Position numbers and translations under genes: made by a program. The notes under the pieces were generated by a model. It was not told where the DNA came from, did not search any database, and saw nothing but the letters and a program-made list of their open reading frames with translations. Positions 52,711 through 61,998 of a stretch of 64,000 bases of DNA are shown here, in pieces; position 1 is the stretch's first letter; each line of letters begins with the position of its first letter. This DNA comes from Sulfitobacter sp. D7 (lineage in GTDB: Bacteria > Pseudomonadota > Alphaproteobacteria > Rhodobacterales > Rhodobacteraceae), in NCBI RefSeq assembly GCF_003611275.1, contig NZ_CP020698.1, positions 1 to 64,000 of the forward strand, written 5' to 3'.

Positions 52711-53886
52711 GTGAACTCACATATTGCATCTGGTTACGGCTCCCTCGTGGTTTTCTCTTGGGGAAGCTTTGACCGTCTCAAAACCCAACTATCTGCGCTA
52801 CCCATACGCTGGGAGAAAGCCTTTTGGGTCGACCCGTTCGCAGAGGCCCAACGGATCACCGCTTTTGACAAGGCGCTGCAACACGAGCGGATTGGCGCTG
52901 TTCTAAGCACAGGAAGTGGCGATTTAGAGCTTCGCAAATACTCCCTGCCCGAATTATATAGCCTGACGTCCGAAACTTCGGCCTTGAAGTCCCTCCTGCC
53001 GGGGTTGAAAGCCACTGGCATGATCAGCGTTCCGGCGGTGACCGGCGAGATTCTGGCGTCACGACTTAAGGATCTGCGTGAACCCTTTACGGTAATAATT
53101 GACTGTCCAGGTCAGGAACACGTGATCTTGGCGTTCCTAGAAACCTCTGGCCTGATGCAGAAGGTCGATACGCTCTATCTTCGCGCGGGGGACGAGCCCT
53201 TTTTTGAGGGTTCCCATGCTGCCGTTGATCTGGTGCAGATGCTTGAAAAGCAGGCGCTGTCAGCTGGCGAAATCTATGATGACGCAGACCCTAATTGGCC
53301 GGTTTACCGATTCAAATCGGACCAGCGTACGCGCTTGGTGAATAACCTGCGTGCGCAGCTGGATGATTTGGCTCAAGACATCAAGGTTCGCGACAAGGAA
53401 GCCGATCGCCTGACGACTGAACTAGCGGCCCATGATGAGATTGTATCTCAGCATAAACAGAGTGCAGATTTGCGGGCTAAAGAAATTCAGCAATTGACTA
53501 AAGAGCGGGATGCGGGACATGGAAAAGTCGCGCAGATGGAAGAGGCGCTGAAAAAGTTACGCAAGGACAATACGGTCCAGCATGCTCTGAGCACTGAGAA
53601 AACCACGCGCTTAAGCTATGAAGCTCAGCAGTTGCGTTTGGACCTGCGCCGCGCCACAGCCGTTCAGGAAACCTTGCAATCTGAGAAGGATATTCTCAGA
53701 TCAAGCAACAAGGCCATTGAGGAGGAGAACCAAAAACTCCGACAGTTGCTACAGCAATTGACCCCCAAATTACGCGAAGCTGCCGAACAGGTTCGAAAGA
53801 TAACCTCTCCCACCCAAGCCTCTTCGATTTTAAACAAAGAGTCGACCAAGTCTCCGAAAACGAAGGCAGGAAATATCAATGAATAG
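52711..53886 (+). CDS. Coiled-coil protein preceding the methyltransferase-like gene
   Basis: The 391-residue product, starting at GTG, has an N-terminal alpha/beta part (LVVFSWGSFDRLKTQ, IDCPGQEHVILAFLETSG) of about 190 residues. A long heptad-rich coiled coil follows at about 205-355, and a lysine/serine-rich tail. The layout, unknown N-terminal domain plus coiled coil, resembles the 43.4-kb gene. The IDCPGQEHVIL segment resembles the receiver of methyltransferase or glycosyl domains but I do not assign it. Its end overlaps the next gene by 8 bp. Confidence 0.65.
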   Translation: MNSHIASGYGSLVVFSWGSFDRLKTQLSALPIRWEKAFWVDPFAEAQRITAFDKALQHERIGAVLSTGSGDLELRKYSLPELYSLTSETSALKSLLPGLKATGMISVPAVTGEILASRLKDLREPFTVIIDCPGQEHVILAFLETSGLMQKVDTLYLRAGDEPFFEGSHAAVDLVQMLEKQALSAGEIYDDADPNWPVYRFKSDQRTRLVNNLRAQLDDLAQDIKVRDKEADRLTTELAAHDEIVSQHKQSADLRAKEIQQLTKERDAGHGKVAQMEEALKKLRKDNTVQHALSTEKTTRLSYEAQQLRLDLRRATAVQETLQSEKDILRSSNKAIEEENQKLRQLLQQLTPKLREAAEQVRKITSPTQASSILNKESTKSPKTKAGNINE

Positions 53887-55744
53887 AAGAAACGCGCGGG
53901 GCAGGGCGGTGACTGATCCCTCTGCCAATGAAGCGTTGGCCCTGTTTGAAGACCTGTTGATTCTGATCGACCAAGAAGGCACAGTCCTGGACCGTGCGCC
54001 CACGCCACCGGCTTTGCCGCTTGCCAGTTTGCTGGAGCAATGTGAGTCCTTTGTTGGTAACATTTCCAAGAAAAACGGCCATTTCGCTATGCTTTGGGCC
54101 ATGCCGGGGGCGCCCGAACTTTCCCGCGCGTGGTGGGCGTCTCGGTTCCCCGCGGTCGCGGTGTGGCGAATGAGCGCGCAAGAAGATGACAGCGCGGGTC
54201 TCGCCGACTGGGTGAAACAGCAGCGTGGGGCGCAGCGACCTTTCGTCGTGATTGCAACGCCTGATATAGTCCTGCCAAAGGAATTGAGCCCCGATGCGGG
54301 GGCTCTATTGCTACGCCATCCTTACACGGCATTCCACACAGCGACGCTGGGGGGAACCACGCTTACTTCATTTTGTGATAAGCTTGCAGAGGGGCTTGCT
54401 CACCTTGAAGGAATTGACAGTTTCCAATCTGACGGGGCTGTAGATGTTGATGAATGGGTCAGCGGCGCGTTGAATCTTCCGCGCAGTGCTCAAGCTGTTT
54501 CAGAATCCCCCCCATTTGAAACAGGTCTAATTCACGTACCGCCATACTTCAATGGTGGGGAGAGCTATGAGTTCCTTTGCGAGCGATTGGGGTACAAAGC
54601 CGATCGATTGCCAGAGCTTCCGGCGCGGGCACCAGAAGCACCTGTGCTTTACAGCTCCTACAATTCCTCTTCGCCAGAACGCCCGGCGGTCATTTCGACT
54701 TTTCTCGAGCGTGCGGCTTTCGTATATAGCGCTTATAATCCCGATTCTTCGCCTCTGGATCTTTCGGCGGTGCGCGATGTCCTTGATCACTGTGCGACAG
54801 ATGAGGGCAAAAATTTCCTAGATACTTTTGACCGCGTCTGTGATCAGCTCACCCGCGTTGATCAAGGACTGGCTCATCTGGCTGCGGCCGAGCATTTCTC
54901 ACTATTGGGTGAAAGGATGAACGCGCTCAGTTTTATCGGCAGCGCGCTTTCCTTTAGCTCTCCCAAAGCTCCTTGGTTAAGCATTCTCGCCGCCGCTGCC
55001 TATGCGGATTTGAATGTGAAGAGAGGCACACTGCGCGCGCTGGCAGCCGATGCCCTCGCACCGGGCGTGCTGGATACCACAACAAAAGAGAGCCTATCTG
55101 GGATTGTCACATCCACCTCGGGAGAGGACACCAAAGACCATGGACATAGCCTATTGATGTCAGGGCTTTCTAAAGAAGACTTACTACATGCGGAACGCAA
55201 GAAGCTTCTTGTCGAAATCGGAACCACGCGCGAGTTAGTGCCGGGTCAGGGATCGACGCAAAAGCTTGCCCAGTTTTGTCTTCAGAATGGGTTAGACTTC
55301 TTGACGGTTGATATGGATCCGCGTAACACCCGCAACGCCGCGCGCATGTTCTTTCACCAAGGACTTCCCTTCAGAGCAATTTGCGCGAAGGGCGAAGACT
55401 TTCTGAAGCAATACGATGGGGTGATTGATTACATCTTTCTCGATGCCTATGATTTTGACCATGGTAACCATTCTGAGGTCCGGCAGGATCGATACGTCAA
55501 GTTTCTTGGCTCCCGCATCGACGAAATTGCCTGCCACGAAATGCATTTGCTCTGCGCCAAGGAATTGAAAGAGAAACTGGCACCTGACGGGCTAATTTGC
55601 TTTGACGATACGTGGGTGTCTATTGAAGGTACTTGGTCTGCCAAAGGCACCCTGGCTATGCCTTACCTTCTTGAAAACGGCTTTACTGTGATTTCTGCAA
55701 AGAATAATGCCGCACTCCTACGTAGAGCGTGTAAGGTCAGTTAA
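53879..55744 (+). CDS. Methyltransferase-like protein with long N-terminal extension
   Basis: The 621-residue protein carries at about residues 440-620 the class I fold: KLLVEIGTTRELVPGQGSTQ, FLTVDMDPRNTRNAARMF, YIFLDAYDFDHGNHSE and LICFDDTWVSIEGTW. The glycine-rich SAM loop is modified (EIGTTRE). The first 430 residues are not recognised; they contain segments VFVYSAYNPDSS-like repeats (YSSYNSSSPERP, YSAYNPDSSPLD). It overlaps the coiled-coil gene, so both are coupled. A role in capping or methylating the polysaccharide is inferred. Confidence 0.62.
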   Translation: MNRRNARGRAVTDPSANEALALFEDLLILIDQEGTVLDRAPTPPALPLASLLEQCESFVGNISKKNGHFAMLWAMPGAPELSRAWWASRFPAVAVWRMSAQEDDSAGLADWVKQQRGAQRPFVVIATPDIVLPKELSPDAGALLLRHPYTAFHTATLGGTTLTSFCDKLAEGLAHLEGIDSFQSDGAVDVDEWVSGALNLPRSAQAVSESPPFETGLIHVPPYFNGGESYEFLCERLGYKADRLPELPARAPEAPVLYSSYNSSSPERPAVISTFLERAAFVYSAYNPDSSPLDLSAVRDVLDHCATDEGKNFLDTFDRVCDQLTRVDQGLAHLAAAEHFSLLGERMNALSFIGSALSFSSPKAPWLSILAAAAYADLNVKRGTLRALAADALAPGVLDTTTKESLSGIVTSTSGEDTKDHGHSLLMSGLSKEDLLHAERKKLLVEIGTTRELVPGQGSTQKLAQFCLQNGLDFLTVDMDPRNTRNAARMFFHQGLPFRAICAKGEDFLKQYDGVIDYIFLDAYDFDHGNHSEVRQDRYVKFLGSRIDEIACHEMHLLCAKELKEKLAPDGLICFDDTWVSIEGTWSAKGTLAMPYLLENGFTVISAKNNAALLRRACKVS

Positions 55745-55829
55745 GTTTTAGGGGGTGTCCGCAAATCGTGTTGGTCAAGCACCGAATAGCCCCTTGAAAT
55801 GCCCCTAGTTTCCTAGACACCTGCCTTAT

Positions 55830-55931
55830 TCAGTTTAATCGCCGGGACACCTCCCGAAACGGATACCCCCGCACCGTGATCTGATGCACCGCATCGCGCT
55901 TTAAATCGTCGCTGTAATTGCTTGTCACCAT
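55830..55931 (-). pseudogene. IS3-family orfA, N-terminal remnant
   Basis: On the minus strand a 33-codon frame starts MVTSNYSDDLKRDAVHQITV, the beginning of IS3-type OrfA proteins, and stops at 55830. The following bases resemble an IS end. The element has lost nearly all of its body. Surrounding bases 55745-56110 hold no gene; they are IS debris and the left side of the next element. Confidence 0.75.
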
Positions 55932-56188
55932 GTCGGCCTCCTCGCATCAAAGTTAGGGGGCAAAGCGTCTACAAATCTAGAAGCACCTCAGTTCGAGCAC
56001 TCAATTGGTACCGCTGCCTATATTTCCAACTTCTCAGATAGACGCTTTTACAATAGCATAATTAACCCTATAGGCAGTTTCTATGTAGCGAGGGCACATT
56101 CTAAACTGATGGATTGGATGCCCCTCCTGCTGGTTCATTATAGAACCGTCCGAGCCATGGTGGTGCGGACGTCTTGCAGGAGGAACAA

Positions 56189-57214
56189 ATGTCAGAAGCA
56201 TTTATCATCGGTATCGACCTGGCGAAGCGCGTTTTTCAAATACACGGCGCTGATGCCGCAGGTAAAGTCTTATACCGTAGAAAGCTGAGCCGGCCTCAGT
56301 TCAATAAGTTTCTAAATGAGCACCCAAGTTGCATTTTTGCGATGGAAGCGTGCGCGTCCGCCCATCATTGGGGGCGTGAAGCGCTTGCTGCAGGTCATGA
56401 GGTTCGATTGGTACCGGCACGATATGTGAAACCGTTTGTCAAACGCCACAAGAGTGATGTTGTCGATGCAGAGGCCATTGCAGAAGCCGCGATGCGTCCC
56501 TCAATGCGCTTCGTCCCAGTGAAAGCCCCGGAACAGCAAGCACAGGCGATGTTGTTTCGGACGCGCGAATTGTTCGTGCGGCAGCGCACCCAGCTTATCA
56601 ATTCGCTTCGCGGATACTTGGCGGAGTTTGGGATTGTGCTGCGGCTACGCATTCGGAACGCTGATATTCTCAAACGAGAAGTAGAGGAACAGGCACATAA
56701 ACTGCCCGACGAAGCCAAAGGCTTGGCGGAACGGCTCCTAGCGCAGATCGAGACTATCAGCGCAGAAGTCGAAGGTCTGGATCATTCCATCAAGATGCAT
56801 GCAAAAACGTCAGAGGAAACGCGGCTTATGCAAACGATGCCTGGCGTCGGCCCGATGTCCGCCATCGCAATTTCGGCCTTCTGTCCTCCCGCCAAAAACT
56901 TTCGCACGGGGCGGGATTTTGCAGCATGGCTTGGTCTTGTACCTCGACAGCATTCGACAGGTGGTAAGGAACGGTTGGGGCGAATTACAAAAATGGGCCA
57001 GAAAGATGTGAGGCGGTTGCTGATCATCGGTGCAATGTCCGTCATCAATTCCATCGAACGATGGAAGCGTTGTGCCGAACCATGGTTAGCGCGTATGCTT
57101 GAAACACGCCCCCGTATGGTTGTTGCTGTTGCTTTGGCAAACCGCATGGCTCGGAGGCTTTGGGCCATGTTGATGACGGGCCAGATTTATCGCATTCGCG
57201 GGGCCGTCGCTTAG
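56189..57214 (+). CDS. IS110/IS1111-type DEDD transposase
   Basis: The ATG at 56189 gives 341 residues starting MSEAFIIGIDLAKRVFQIHG, with the first acidic residue of the RuvC-like domain. FAMEACASAHHWGREALAAG, VKPFVKRHKSDVVDAEAIAE and, at the C terminus, MQTMPGVGPMSAIAISAF with the conserved serine region near SAFCPPAKNF complete the family pattern. The frame is intact. An ATG at 56174 adds five residues. IS110 proteins are RNA-guided recombinases. Confidence 0.93.
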   Translation: MSEAFIIGIDLAKRVFQIHGADAAGKVLYRRKLSRPQFNKFLNEHPSCIFAMEACASAHHWGREALAAGHEVRLVPARYVKPFVKRHKSDVVDAEAIAEAAMRPSMRFVPVKAPEQQAQAMLFRTRELFVRQRTQLINSLRGYLAEFGIVLRLRIRNADILKREVEEQAHKLPDEAKGLAERLLAQIETISAEVEGLDHSIKMHAKTSEETRLMQTMPGVGPMSAIAISAFCPPAKNFRTGRDFAAWLGLVPRQHSTGGKERLGRITKMGQKDVRRLLIIGAMSVINSIERWKRCAEPWLARMLETRPRMVVAVALANRMARRLWAMLMTGQIYRIRGAVA

Positions 57215-57440
57215 CGGCAGACCCACGGATACCGGCAGGTATGTGAGGACGAAAGGATCGACTAAGGAAAGCGGATCGACGAGAACGAACATGGAAAAAC
57301 CAGTGCAACCCTTCGCGGCTTCGAGCCCGATAAACTGATTTGGAGCCAAGTTCGCGCATCTCCATAAGGGCCAGCAGCCAAGTGTGCTGCACAAACAGGC
57401 CGGACACGTGACTGCACCCGATCATGCTATCTAAACGTCG
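57215..57440 (+). ncRNA. Candidate seekRNA/bridge-RNA region of the IS1111-type element
   Basis: In IS1111-group elements the guide RNA is encoded after the transposase. This stretch is free of convincing genes, lies between the stop and the candidate right subterminal repeat, and shows inverted pairs such as GGATCGACTA...GATCGACGA. Guide loops cannot be assigned by eye. Confidence 0.35.
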
Positions 57441-57544
57441 AAACAATCACCCACATAAACCGGGGCATCCACACGTGGGTTGCGACAAATCCCCTATCTT
57501 GCTGGAAAGCAAGAAGAACGGACACGGCCCACACAGAGTTAGGA

Positions 57545-58515
57545 TTGCGTGAAAGACGCACGATTGAAGACATGTTGAACGCGAAGATGTCAGTGAACAA
57601 GATTGCAGTTGAGATTGGGAGACATCGTTCGACCGGGTTTCGTGAGATCAAGCGGAACAGATACATTGATAAAGAGCTCCCCAATCTTAGTGGTTATTAC
57701 GGTGTGACCGCGCAGAGGTCCGCCGTCGACCGGCGCGCGCGTCGGCGCAAGCTGGTGCGGTTTATTGAATTGCGAGATGCCGTGATTAAACAGCTCAAAG
57801 TTGGCTGGTCTCCGGAACAGATCGCGGGTCGACTTCAGTTGGACGGCCAGAAACTTCGTGTCAGCCACGAGACGATCTATGCCTACATTTACGGACCCGA
57901 TGGCCAGTCCGAAGAATTGGCGCGGTATCTACCGCATCGCCGTAAGAAGCGGCAACCAAGACGCAGGCGAACACCTCGAGGTCTTGCTTTCCCACCAGAT
58001 CGGTCGATTCACCAGCGGCCTGACTATGTTAAAACCCGCGAAACATTTGGTGAATGGGAAGGCGACCTCATGATTTTTGAGAGAGCGCAGGGTAAAACCA
58101 ATATTGCGTCGCTGGTGGAACGCAAAACCCGCTTTGCCGTTCTGTTCCGCAACAACGACCGCAGTCGACGCATTTAATGAACAAGCTGATGGGTGTGATG
58201 GAACCCCTGCCCCAGCCTGCGCGAAAATCGATCACCTTTGATCGAGGGATCGAGTTCCGCGACTGGCGCAAGCTGAAGCCCGGTATCGGAACCGAGGCGT
58301 GGTTCTGCGATCCGCAGGCTCCGTGGCAAAAGGGTGCTGTCGAGAATTTGAATAAACGCGCACGGCGGTATCTGCCACGCGATGCACCTGTGGCCACGCT
58401 CTCAAATCGAGACATGAAGTCGATTTGCGACCGCTTGAATGGCACACCAAGAAAGTGCCTGAGCTGGCGCACACCAACGGAAGCCTTCAGAGAAGAACTG
58501 ATGAAAATGAGATAG
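57545..58515 (+). pseudogene. IS30-family transposase, frameshifted
   Basis: The first frame (57545-58177) reads LRERRTIEDMLNAKMSVNKI, the helix-turn-helix, QRPDYVKTRETFGEWEGDLM with the first catalytic aspartate, and then hits TAA after NNDRSRRI. The second frame, from 58177, continues MNKLMGVMEPLPQPARKSIT, FDRGIEF and AVENLNKRARRYLP with the remaining acids. Reading AGT-ACG-CAT-TTA-ATG would join both, so two extra bases near 58166 broke the gene. The start is TTG. Confidence 0.85.
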
Positions 58516-58915
58516 AGGAGCGCGTCGCAACGTGTCTTGAGATTCCACAGGCGCGCGCTACCCTCAAGCGCGACTCTTGTTAGAAAACAGTGGTTTATCT
58601 AATCAGAGGAATCGGTATGGGAACCGTTTACAAGAAACTCAGTATCACAGAACGACGCATGCAGACGCTATGGCGATACGCTTACACAATATCAGGCCGC
58701 ACCCTTCGTTCGAGAACTAAACATCCTGGCAAGCGTGGCGGGCGCTTGCGATATTTGAAGGCTCGCCGCCCGCCGCGCTTGCCAAGCCCGAAACTAACGA
58801 TTACCAAAATCAAATCCGCAGACTTTTATCATAAGCAAGAGGTCGGCAGGGGCATATCAAGAACCGCGCCCTTTTCTATGAAAGGACGCGGACAACGTTT
58901 GACTTTAAGCTAACA
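58516..58915. other. Intergenic region with low-confidence fragments
   Basis: A plus-strand frame from 58590 reads MGTVYKKLSITERRMQTLWR, which recalls the start of IS30-type proteins, but it soon loses any resemblance. The rest has no recognised gene. It is probably IS debris. Confidence 0.4.
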
Positions 58916-61168
58916 TCAAAAAACAAAGTGATCGGCTGCGAGGTCTTCTACTCTTACACCTTGTATTTGTATTGTGTTCCCTAAATCATCATTAATTACA
59001 GCTTGCCCATCAATATTCCGAATGTGGTTGTTTAATAGGTCATCAAAGCTTGATATCGATGATATTAACCCCAAATTGATTACTTCTCCGCTTTGGTCCA
59101 ACTCAAAATCGGATATTAAATCTTGGCCAAAGCCTTCGCGAAAGACGAAGGTATCAGCACCTCTGCCGCCTGCAAGAATGTCATCCCCCCCGCCCCCGTC
59201 AATGCTGTCATCACCCCAAGCGCCATCCAGACGATTGTCTGAACGATTTCCAATGAGGGTATTATTTCGGGCATTCCCGGTGCCGTCGATGCTATCTGAG
59301 CCAAATAAGGTTAGCGTCTCAAGATGCTGACTTTGGCTTCGCAAGGAGAACGATACTGACGCTTCGACATGGTCATTTCCTTGCCCTTGAAGCTCTACGA
59401 TCCGGTCTTGAGCGTGATCAATGCGATAGGTGTCATTTCCGGTCCCCCCAACCATCTGGTCTGCACCGCCGTCATCTCGAAAAGTGTCATTGCCTGCACC
59501 GCCGATCAGGAGGTCATTCCCCCAGGCGCCATTTAGCACATTGTTTCCATCATTTCCTCTAATAGTATTAGCTCGCCCATTCCCGGTGCCGCTTATGTCA
59601 TCGGCACCTGTGAGACACAGTGTTTCTAAATGTTGGCTGTGAGCTCGCAGAGAAAACGAAACGGATGCTTCAACCTGGTCATTTCCTTGTCCTTGCATTT
59701 CAACAATTCGATCTTCGCCGTGATCAACAAAATAAATATCATCGCCGCTGCCTCCGAGCATCCGATCTGCGCCGCCATCGTCTCTAAAGGTATCGTTTCC
59801 GGCACCTCCGATTAGGAGGTCATTACCCCAGGCGCCATTTAGAAGATTATCCCCTCCATTCCCCGTGATAGTATTAGCTTGGCCATTTCCGGTAGCATTA
59901 ATGTTACTTCTGCCCGTTAGCGACAGTGTTTCGATATGCTGGCTATGAGACCGAAGCGAAAACGACACGGAGGCATCAACATGATCAGTTCCTTGGCCCC
60001 TAAGTTCCACTACCCGATCACCGATGCTATCAACCCTGTAAGTGTCATTTCCCACCCCCCCGAGCATACGATCTGCACCACCGTCATCTCGGAAAGTATC
60101 ATTGCCTGCTCCCCCGATAAGTACATCATTTCCCCATGCACCGTTTAGGACGTTATCCCCATCGTTTCCTTGAATGACGTTGGCTTGGCGGTTCCCGGTG
60201 CCTGAAATATCTTCGGTACCGGTTAAGGTCAGTGTTTCTAGATGCTGGCTGTGGGCTCGTAGGGCGAAAGAAATTGAAGACTCAACTCGATCTTGACCTT
60301 GTCCAAGCCGCTCAAAGATCCTGTCTCCAAAGCTATCTACCACATATGTATCGTTTCCCGTCCCTCCGAGCATATCATCCGACCCGCCACCGCCAGATAG
60401 TGTATCATGCCCATTTCCACCGAAGATCGTATCTTCGCCACTCCCACCAGACATAGCGTCATTCCCGTCACCCCCCCAAATTTGGTCATTTCCAGAAAAA
60501 CCATGCACAATGTCATCGTTTAATCCGGCGGCGATAAGGTCGCCGGATATGGAGCCTTCGATTACCTCGAGGACATCCTCCATGCTCGAATCAATGTCAT
60601 TCACCGTGATCCCCCCATCGGCTGCATACCCAGAAGGAACGAAATTTTGAGGGTCTGCATATGTCACATCGCTAAGTGCGGTAAAGTCAGGAAGCTGATG
60701 CTCCATTATAAAATGCCGCTCGTGGTTACCCGAATTTGATTCACCATTTCCATCCATATCAACTCGGGCACCCTCTAGTGCATAAAAAATATGTCCACCC
60801 GATGGAGTTGCAATTAAAATCCACTGCTGCGCCTGCGCATTGACATCGTCATGACTACCGTTGAATTCAACGAGTCTCACATTACTTGGTAAGTTATCAA
60901 GATGAACTAGTTCACCCTCTATTCTAATATCGTCACGCGAAGGATCAAAATCTTCCAAGCGTCCAACAATGATAGAGGATACATTACTTATGTTGCTAAA
61001 GTTGAAAGTGTCATAACCTCCCCCAGCCCTTGCATGATGCCCGTGAGAAAAATCGGTAATACGTGAAAAATCAAGGTTATCCCAATGATCTAATTCCCAG
61101 TTTATCCCAGACCCGAAGGTATGAATTTGACTCGTGCTATTCGTAGCTGTGAATGTTCTTTCAAGCAT
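58916..61168 (-). CDS. RTX (hemolysin-type calcium-binding) secreted protein
   Basis: From the ATG at 61168 the protein has 750 residues; a GTG at 61183 would add five. Residues 1-200 are unique, with a segment GGYDTFNFSNISNVSSIIVG. RTX nonapeptides then appear (GFSGNDQIWGGDGNDAMSGG and following). Four repeats of 102 residues follow, each with GNDTY-VD, a SQHLETL-LTG segment, and NGAWGND. The C terminus ends DHFVF, a hydrophobic tail typical of type I secretion signals. It is therefore likely exported in an unfolded state and folds with calcium outside. No TolC/HlyBD genes are in the window. It is AT-richer than the core region. Confidence 0.93.
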   Translation of the reverse strand: MLERTFTATNSTSQIHTFGSGINWELDHWDNLDFSRITDFSHGHHARAGGGYDTFNFSNISNVSSIIVGRLEDFDPSRDDIRIEGELVHLDNLPSNVRLVEFNGSHDDVNAQAQQWILIATPSGGHIFYALEGARVDMDGNGESNSGNHERHFIMEHQLPDFTALSDVTYADPQNFVPSGYAADGGITVNDIDSSMEDVLEVIEGSISGDLIAAGLNDDIVHGFSGNDQIWGGDGNDAMSGGSGEDTIFGGNGHDTLSGGGGSDDMLGGTGNDTYVVDSFGDRIFERLGQGQDRVESSISFALRAHSQHLETLTLTGTEDISGTGNRQANVIQGNDGDNVLNGAWGNDVLIGGAGNDTFRDDGGADRMLGGVGNDTYRVDSIGDRVVELRGQGTDHVDASVSFSLRSHSQHIETLSLTGRSNINATGNGQANTITGNGGDNLLNGAWGNDLLIGGAGNDTFRDDGGADRMLGGSGDDIYFVDHGEDRIVEMQGQGNDQVEASVSFSLRAHSQHLETLCLTGADDISGTGNGRANTIRGNDGNNVLNGAWGNDLLIGGAGNDTFRDDGGADQMVGGTGNDTYRIDHAQDRIVELQGQGNDHVEASVSFSLRSQSQHLETLTLFGSDSIDGTGNARNNTLIGNRSDNRLDGAWGDDSIDGGGGDDILAGGRGADTFVFREGFGQDLISDFELDQSGEVINLGLISSISSFDDLLNNHIRNIDGQAVINDDLGNTIQIQGVRVEDLAADHFVF
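59137..60360 (-). repeat. Four tandem 306-bp repeats in the RTX gene
   Basis: Repeat starts fall at 60360, 60054, 59748 and 59442 (minus strand), each 306 bp apart. The protein units (102 residues) share GNDTY, SQHLETL-LTG, GTGN-QAN, NGAWGND-LIGGAGNDTFRDD. The last unit diverges in its second half. Confidence 0.85.
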
Positions 61169-61183
61169 CGTACCCAATCTCAC

Positions 61184-61624
61184 CTATTGTTCCCAAGGAC
61201 TATCCATACAAGTGAAGTCCTGAAAATATTCTGAAGGAGCCACACTCAATTTGATAAGCGGAGATTGTGCGATTTTAGATAGGACTAAGTGGGTAGATGT
61301 AATGTTAGAAGATGATCATGCTATTCGATTTATGGTTTTATCATAGATATGGTTAATGAGGGTGTACTTTTGGGTAGTGGCATAAGCCAAATGAATAATT
61401 TTTATTTACCATCCTTAGTGCAACTAATATGGGGATTTAACATGGGATTTTTGAATTTTCCGTTTACATTGAAGTGAATCAATACGGCTGCAGGAGTTTA
61501 CCATATGATCTATTTCATCTAGCCTTCTTAGAAAGTTTAGATGAAATGTATTCCATGTTATCTAGTAATTTCCCTATTGAGCTTGGAAAATTTAGTTAGG
61601 CCCATTTCTACATTTCTGACTAGA
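61184..61624. other. AT-rich non-coding region upstream of the RTX gene
   Basis: This 440-bp stretch is much richer in A and T than the rest and carries no gene. It holds an inverted repeat ATTTCATCTA (61512-61521) / TAGATGAAAT (61538-61547) with a 16-base loop and no T-run. It may hold the RTX promoter, which would be read leftwards. Confidence 0.45.
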
Positions 61625-61704
61625 TGAGCTACCCCCCGAACATCGGACACTGACGTAAGCTGCGATTTGTAGTTTGCTGATCTTCAACACGAAGGAGATC
61701 AGGA

Positions 61705-61998
61705 ATGTCGAAACGGAAGCAACATCACCCAGAATTCAAAGCCAAGGTGGCGTTGGAAGCGCTGAAAGGCGAAGAGACTGTCAGCGAGCTGGCCAGTCGG
61801 TTTGGAGTTCACCCGACGATGATCCATCAATGGAAACGTGCATTGCTTGAGGGCGCATCTGGTGTGTTCGAGCGAGGTAGCCGGAAGGCACCGGAAGTCG
61901 ATGAAGAGCAGGTCAAAGGCCTGCATGCCAAGATTGGGGAGTTGGCCGTCGCCAACGATTTTTTGGCCAGAAAGCTCAAACCCTGGACCGGCAAGTGA
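61705..61998 (+). CDS. IS3-family OrfA
   Basis: The 97-residue protein, MSKRKQHHPEFKAKVALEAL followed by KGEETVSELASRFGVHPTMI, is the DNA-binding helix-turn-helix part of an IS3 transposase with a leucine-rich C terminus. GAAGGAGATCAGGAATG supplies the ribosome-binding site. orfB starts at an overlapping GTGA, where a frameshift usually makes the fusion protein. Confidence 0.92.
   Translation: MSKRKQHHPEFKAKVALEALKGEETVSELASRFGVHPTMIHQWKRALLEGASGVFERGSRKAPEVDEEQVKGLHAKIGELAVANDFLARKLKPWTGK

Larger units (their letters stand above)
56115..57440 (+). mobile_element. IS110-family element (IS1111 group), approximate ends
   Basis: The element has a DEDD transposase, a short left flank with CTGCTGG at 56127 and a matching CCAGCAG at 57371 as possible subterminal inverted repeats, and a 200-bp non-coding stretch after the transposase. 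The IS1111 group has subterminal repeats and an RNA-coding 3' region. The ends are approximate because IS110 elements lack terminal repeats and target duplications. Confidence 0.65.

Noticed and set aside
58590..58913. 107-codon frame starting MVYLIRGIGMGTVYKK
   Set aside because: Only the first few residues recall an IS30 protein, and the remainder is basic and unfamiliar, so it is treated as debris.
59137..60360. Regular repeats considered as a CRISPR array
   Set aside because: The period is 306 bp, far too long, and the repeats encode RTX protein units in one open frame.
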